Made by a program: the position numbers and the translations under genes. A stretch of DNA of 5,829 nucleotides from positions 1-5,829 of the forward strand of contig JAPOON010000480.1 in assembly GCA_026713405.1 (NCBI GenBank). The letters are read 5' to 3'. Source of the DNA: Gammaproteobacteria bacterium (lineage in GTDB: Bacteria; Pseudomonadota; Gammaproteobacteria; Pseudomonadales; Azotimanducaceae_A). The notes under the pieces are model-generated. The model was not told the origin of the DNA, made no database searches, and was given only the letters and a program-made list of their open reading frames with translations. Below, piece after piece: positions 5,039 through 5,829 of this stretch; position 1 is the stretch's first letter, and each line of letters starts with the position of its first letter.

Positions 5039-5829
5039 TGACCCACACCATTGTCAGTTCCGCCACCCGCGAAGTCGTCATCGGCTTCGACCGGCCCTTC
5101 GTGATCATCGGCGAGCGCATCAATCCCACCGGCCGCAAGGTGCTGGCCGCCGAGATGAAGGTTGGCGACTACAGCCGGGTGACGGCCGATGCCATCGCCC
5201 AGGTGCAGGCCGGGGCGCACATGCTCGATGTCAATGCCGGCATACCGCTCGCGGACGAACCGGCGATCCTGGCCGAAGCGGTCAAGCTGGTTCAGCAGGT
5301 CACCGATGTGCCCCTGTCCATCGACTCTTCAATCGTTGCGGCGCTGGAGTCGGGCCTCTCCGTCTACCAGGGCAAGGCGCTCGTCAACTCCGTGACCGGC
5401 GAGGAGGAGCGGCTCGAGACGGTGCTGCCGCTGGTCGCGAAACACGGCGCCGCCGTGGTCGCCATATCCAACGACGAAACCGGTATCTCGGAAGACCCGG
5501 ACGTGCGCTTCGACGTCGCAAGGAAGATCGTCGAACGTGCGGCCGACTACGGCATTCCGTCCAGCGACGTGGTCGTCGACCCGCTGGTGATGCCCATAGG
5601 GGCCATCAATACCGCCGGGCGCCAGGTGATGGACATCGTCCGGCGCCTGCGCAGCGAACTGAAGGTGAATACCACCTGCGGCGCCTCGAACGTGAGTTTC
5701 GGCCTGCCGAACCGCGGCGGCATCAACAGCGCCTTCCTGACCATGGCCATCGGCGCCGGCCTCACCTCGGCGATCACCAATCCGTTGCACACCGAAGTCA
5801 CCCAGGCCGTGCTCGGCGCCGACGTGATG
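5038..5829 (+). CDS. Methyltetrahydrofolate:corrinoid methyltransferase (pterin-binding domain), 3' truncated by window
   Basis: 264 codons are present and the frame is still open at the right edge. The fold is the pterin-binding TIM barrel shared by AcsE-type MeTr, MetH and dihydropteroate synthase. Visible motifs: IGERINPTGRK at 24-34, MLDVNAG at 62-68, PLSIDSS at 92-98, LVNSVTGEEER at 115-125, DPLVMPIG at 181-188 and SNVSFGLPNRGGIN at 217-230, the last being typical of methyl-THF enzymes rather than DHPS. The predicted reaction is exchange of a methyl group between a corrinoid protein and THF. Start ATG 5038 shares one base with the MTHFR stop and follows GGGAG at 5026-5030, 7 nt upstream, so it is well supported and coupled. 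Dihydropteroate synthase is the main alternative label and is unlikely. Confidence 0.9.
   Translation, partial: MTHTIVSSATREVVIGFDRPFVIIGERINPTGRKVLAAEMKVGDYSRVTADAIAQVQAGAHMLDVNAGIPLADEPAILAEAVKLVQQVTDVPLSIDSSIVAALESGLSVYQGKALVNSVTGEEERLETVLPLVAKHGAAVVAISNDETGISEDPDVRFDVARKIVERAADYGIPSSDVVVDPLVMPIGAINTAGRQVMDIVRRLRSELKVNTTCGASNVSFGLPNRGGINSAFLTMAIGAGLTSAITNPLHTEVTQAVLGADVM

Overview
The window is a GC-rich stretch of bacterial DNA. It carries a tightly packed, all-plus-strand operon for corrinoid- and folate-dependent demethylation, preceded by about 680 nt of non-coding DNA. Gene content and order (MttB-like methyltransferase, DUF1638 protein, small 'virulence factor' family protein, cysteine-rich MTHFR_C protein, MTHFR, pterin methyltransferase) match a cluster I know from aerobic Proteobacteria such as Rhizobiales and Rhodobacterales. 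A proteobacterium is therefore likely, but I cannot place it more precisely from this sequence.

Layout. Positions 1-682 hold no gene I can defend; the main structure is a MITE-like or hairpin element at 111-240 with 24-nt inverted arms (22 of 24 matching). Then follow the MttB-superfamily methyltransferase (about 683-2311), DUF1638 (2319-2966), the virulence-factor family protein (2970-3308), a 148-nt spacer made almost wholly of a tandem 88-nt repeat, the MTHFR_C protein (3457-4038), MTHFR (4028-5038), and a methyltetrahydrofolate:corrinoid methyltransferase (from 5038) that runs off the right edge. Apart from that spacer, adjacent genes overlap or lie within 7 nt of each other.

How it works together (inference from families). 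The MttB-like enzyme would move a methyl group from a quaternary amine or related compound to a corrinoid protein. The pterin methyltransferase would pass it to tetrahydrofolate. MTHFR with its cysteine-rich partner would oxidise methyl-THF to methylene-THF. The corrinoid protein and a reductive activase are not in the window and are expected downstream. DUF1638 and the virulence-factor protein have no established role, but they belong to this cluster type.

The most unusual feature is a three-copy repeat of about 88 nt at gene boundaries: one copy at the start of the mttB-like gene (693-780) and two head-to-tail before the MTHFR_C gene (3273-3448). When aligned, the copies encode related peptides of about 27 residues (core like TGRDLDSFENLIREQE) and each carries a purine-rich, ribosome-binding-like segment near its 3' end. 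The copy at mttB lacks one base relative to the others, which joins the leader peptide frame to the mttB frame and makes the true mttB start uncertain.
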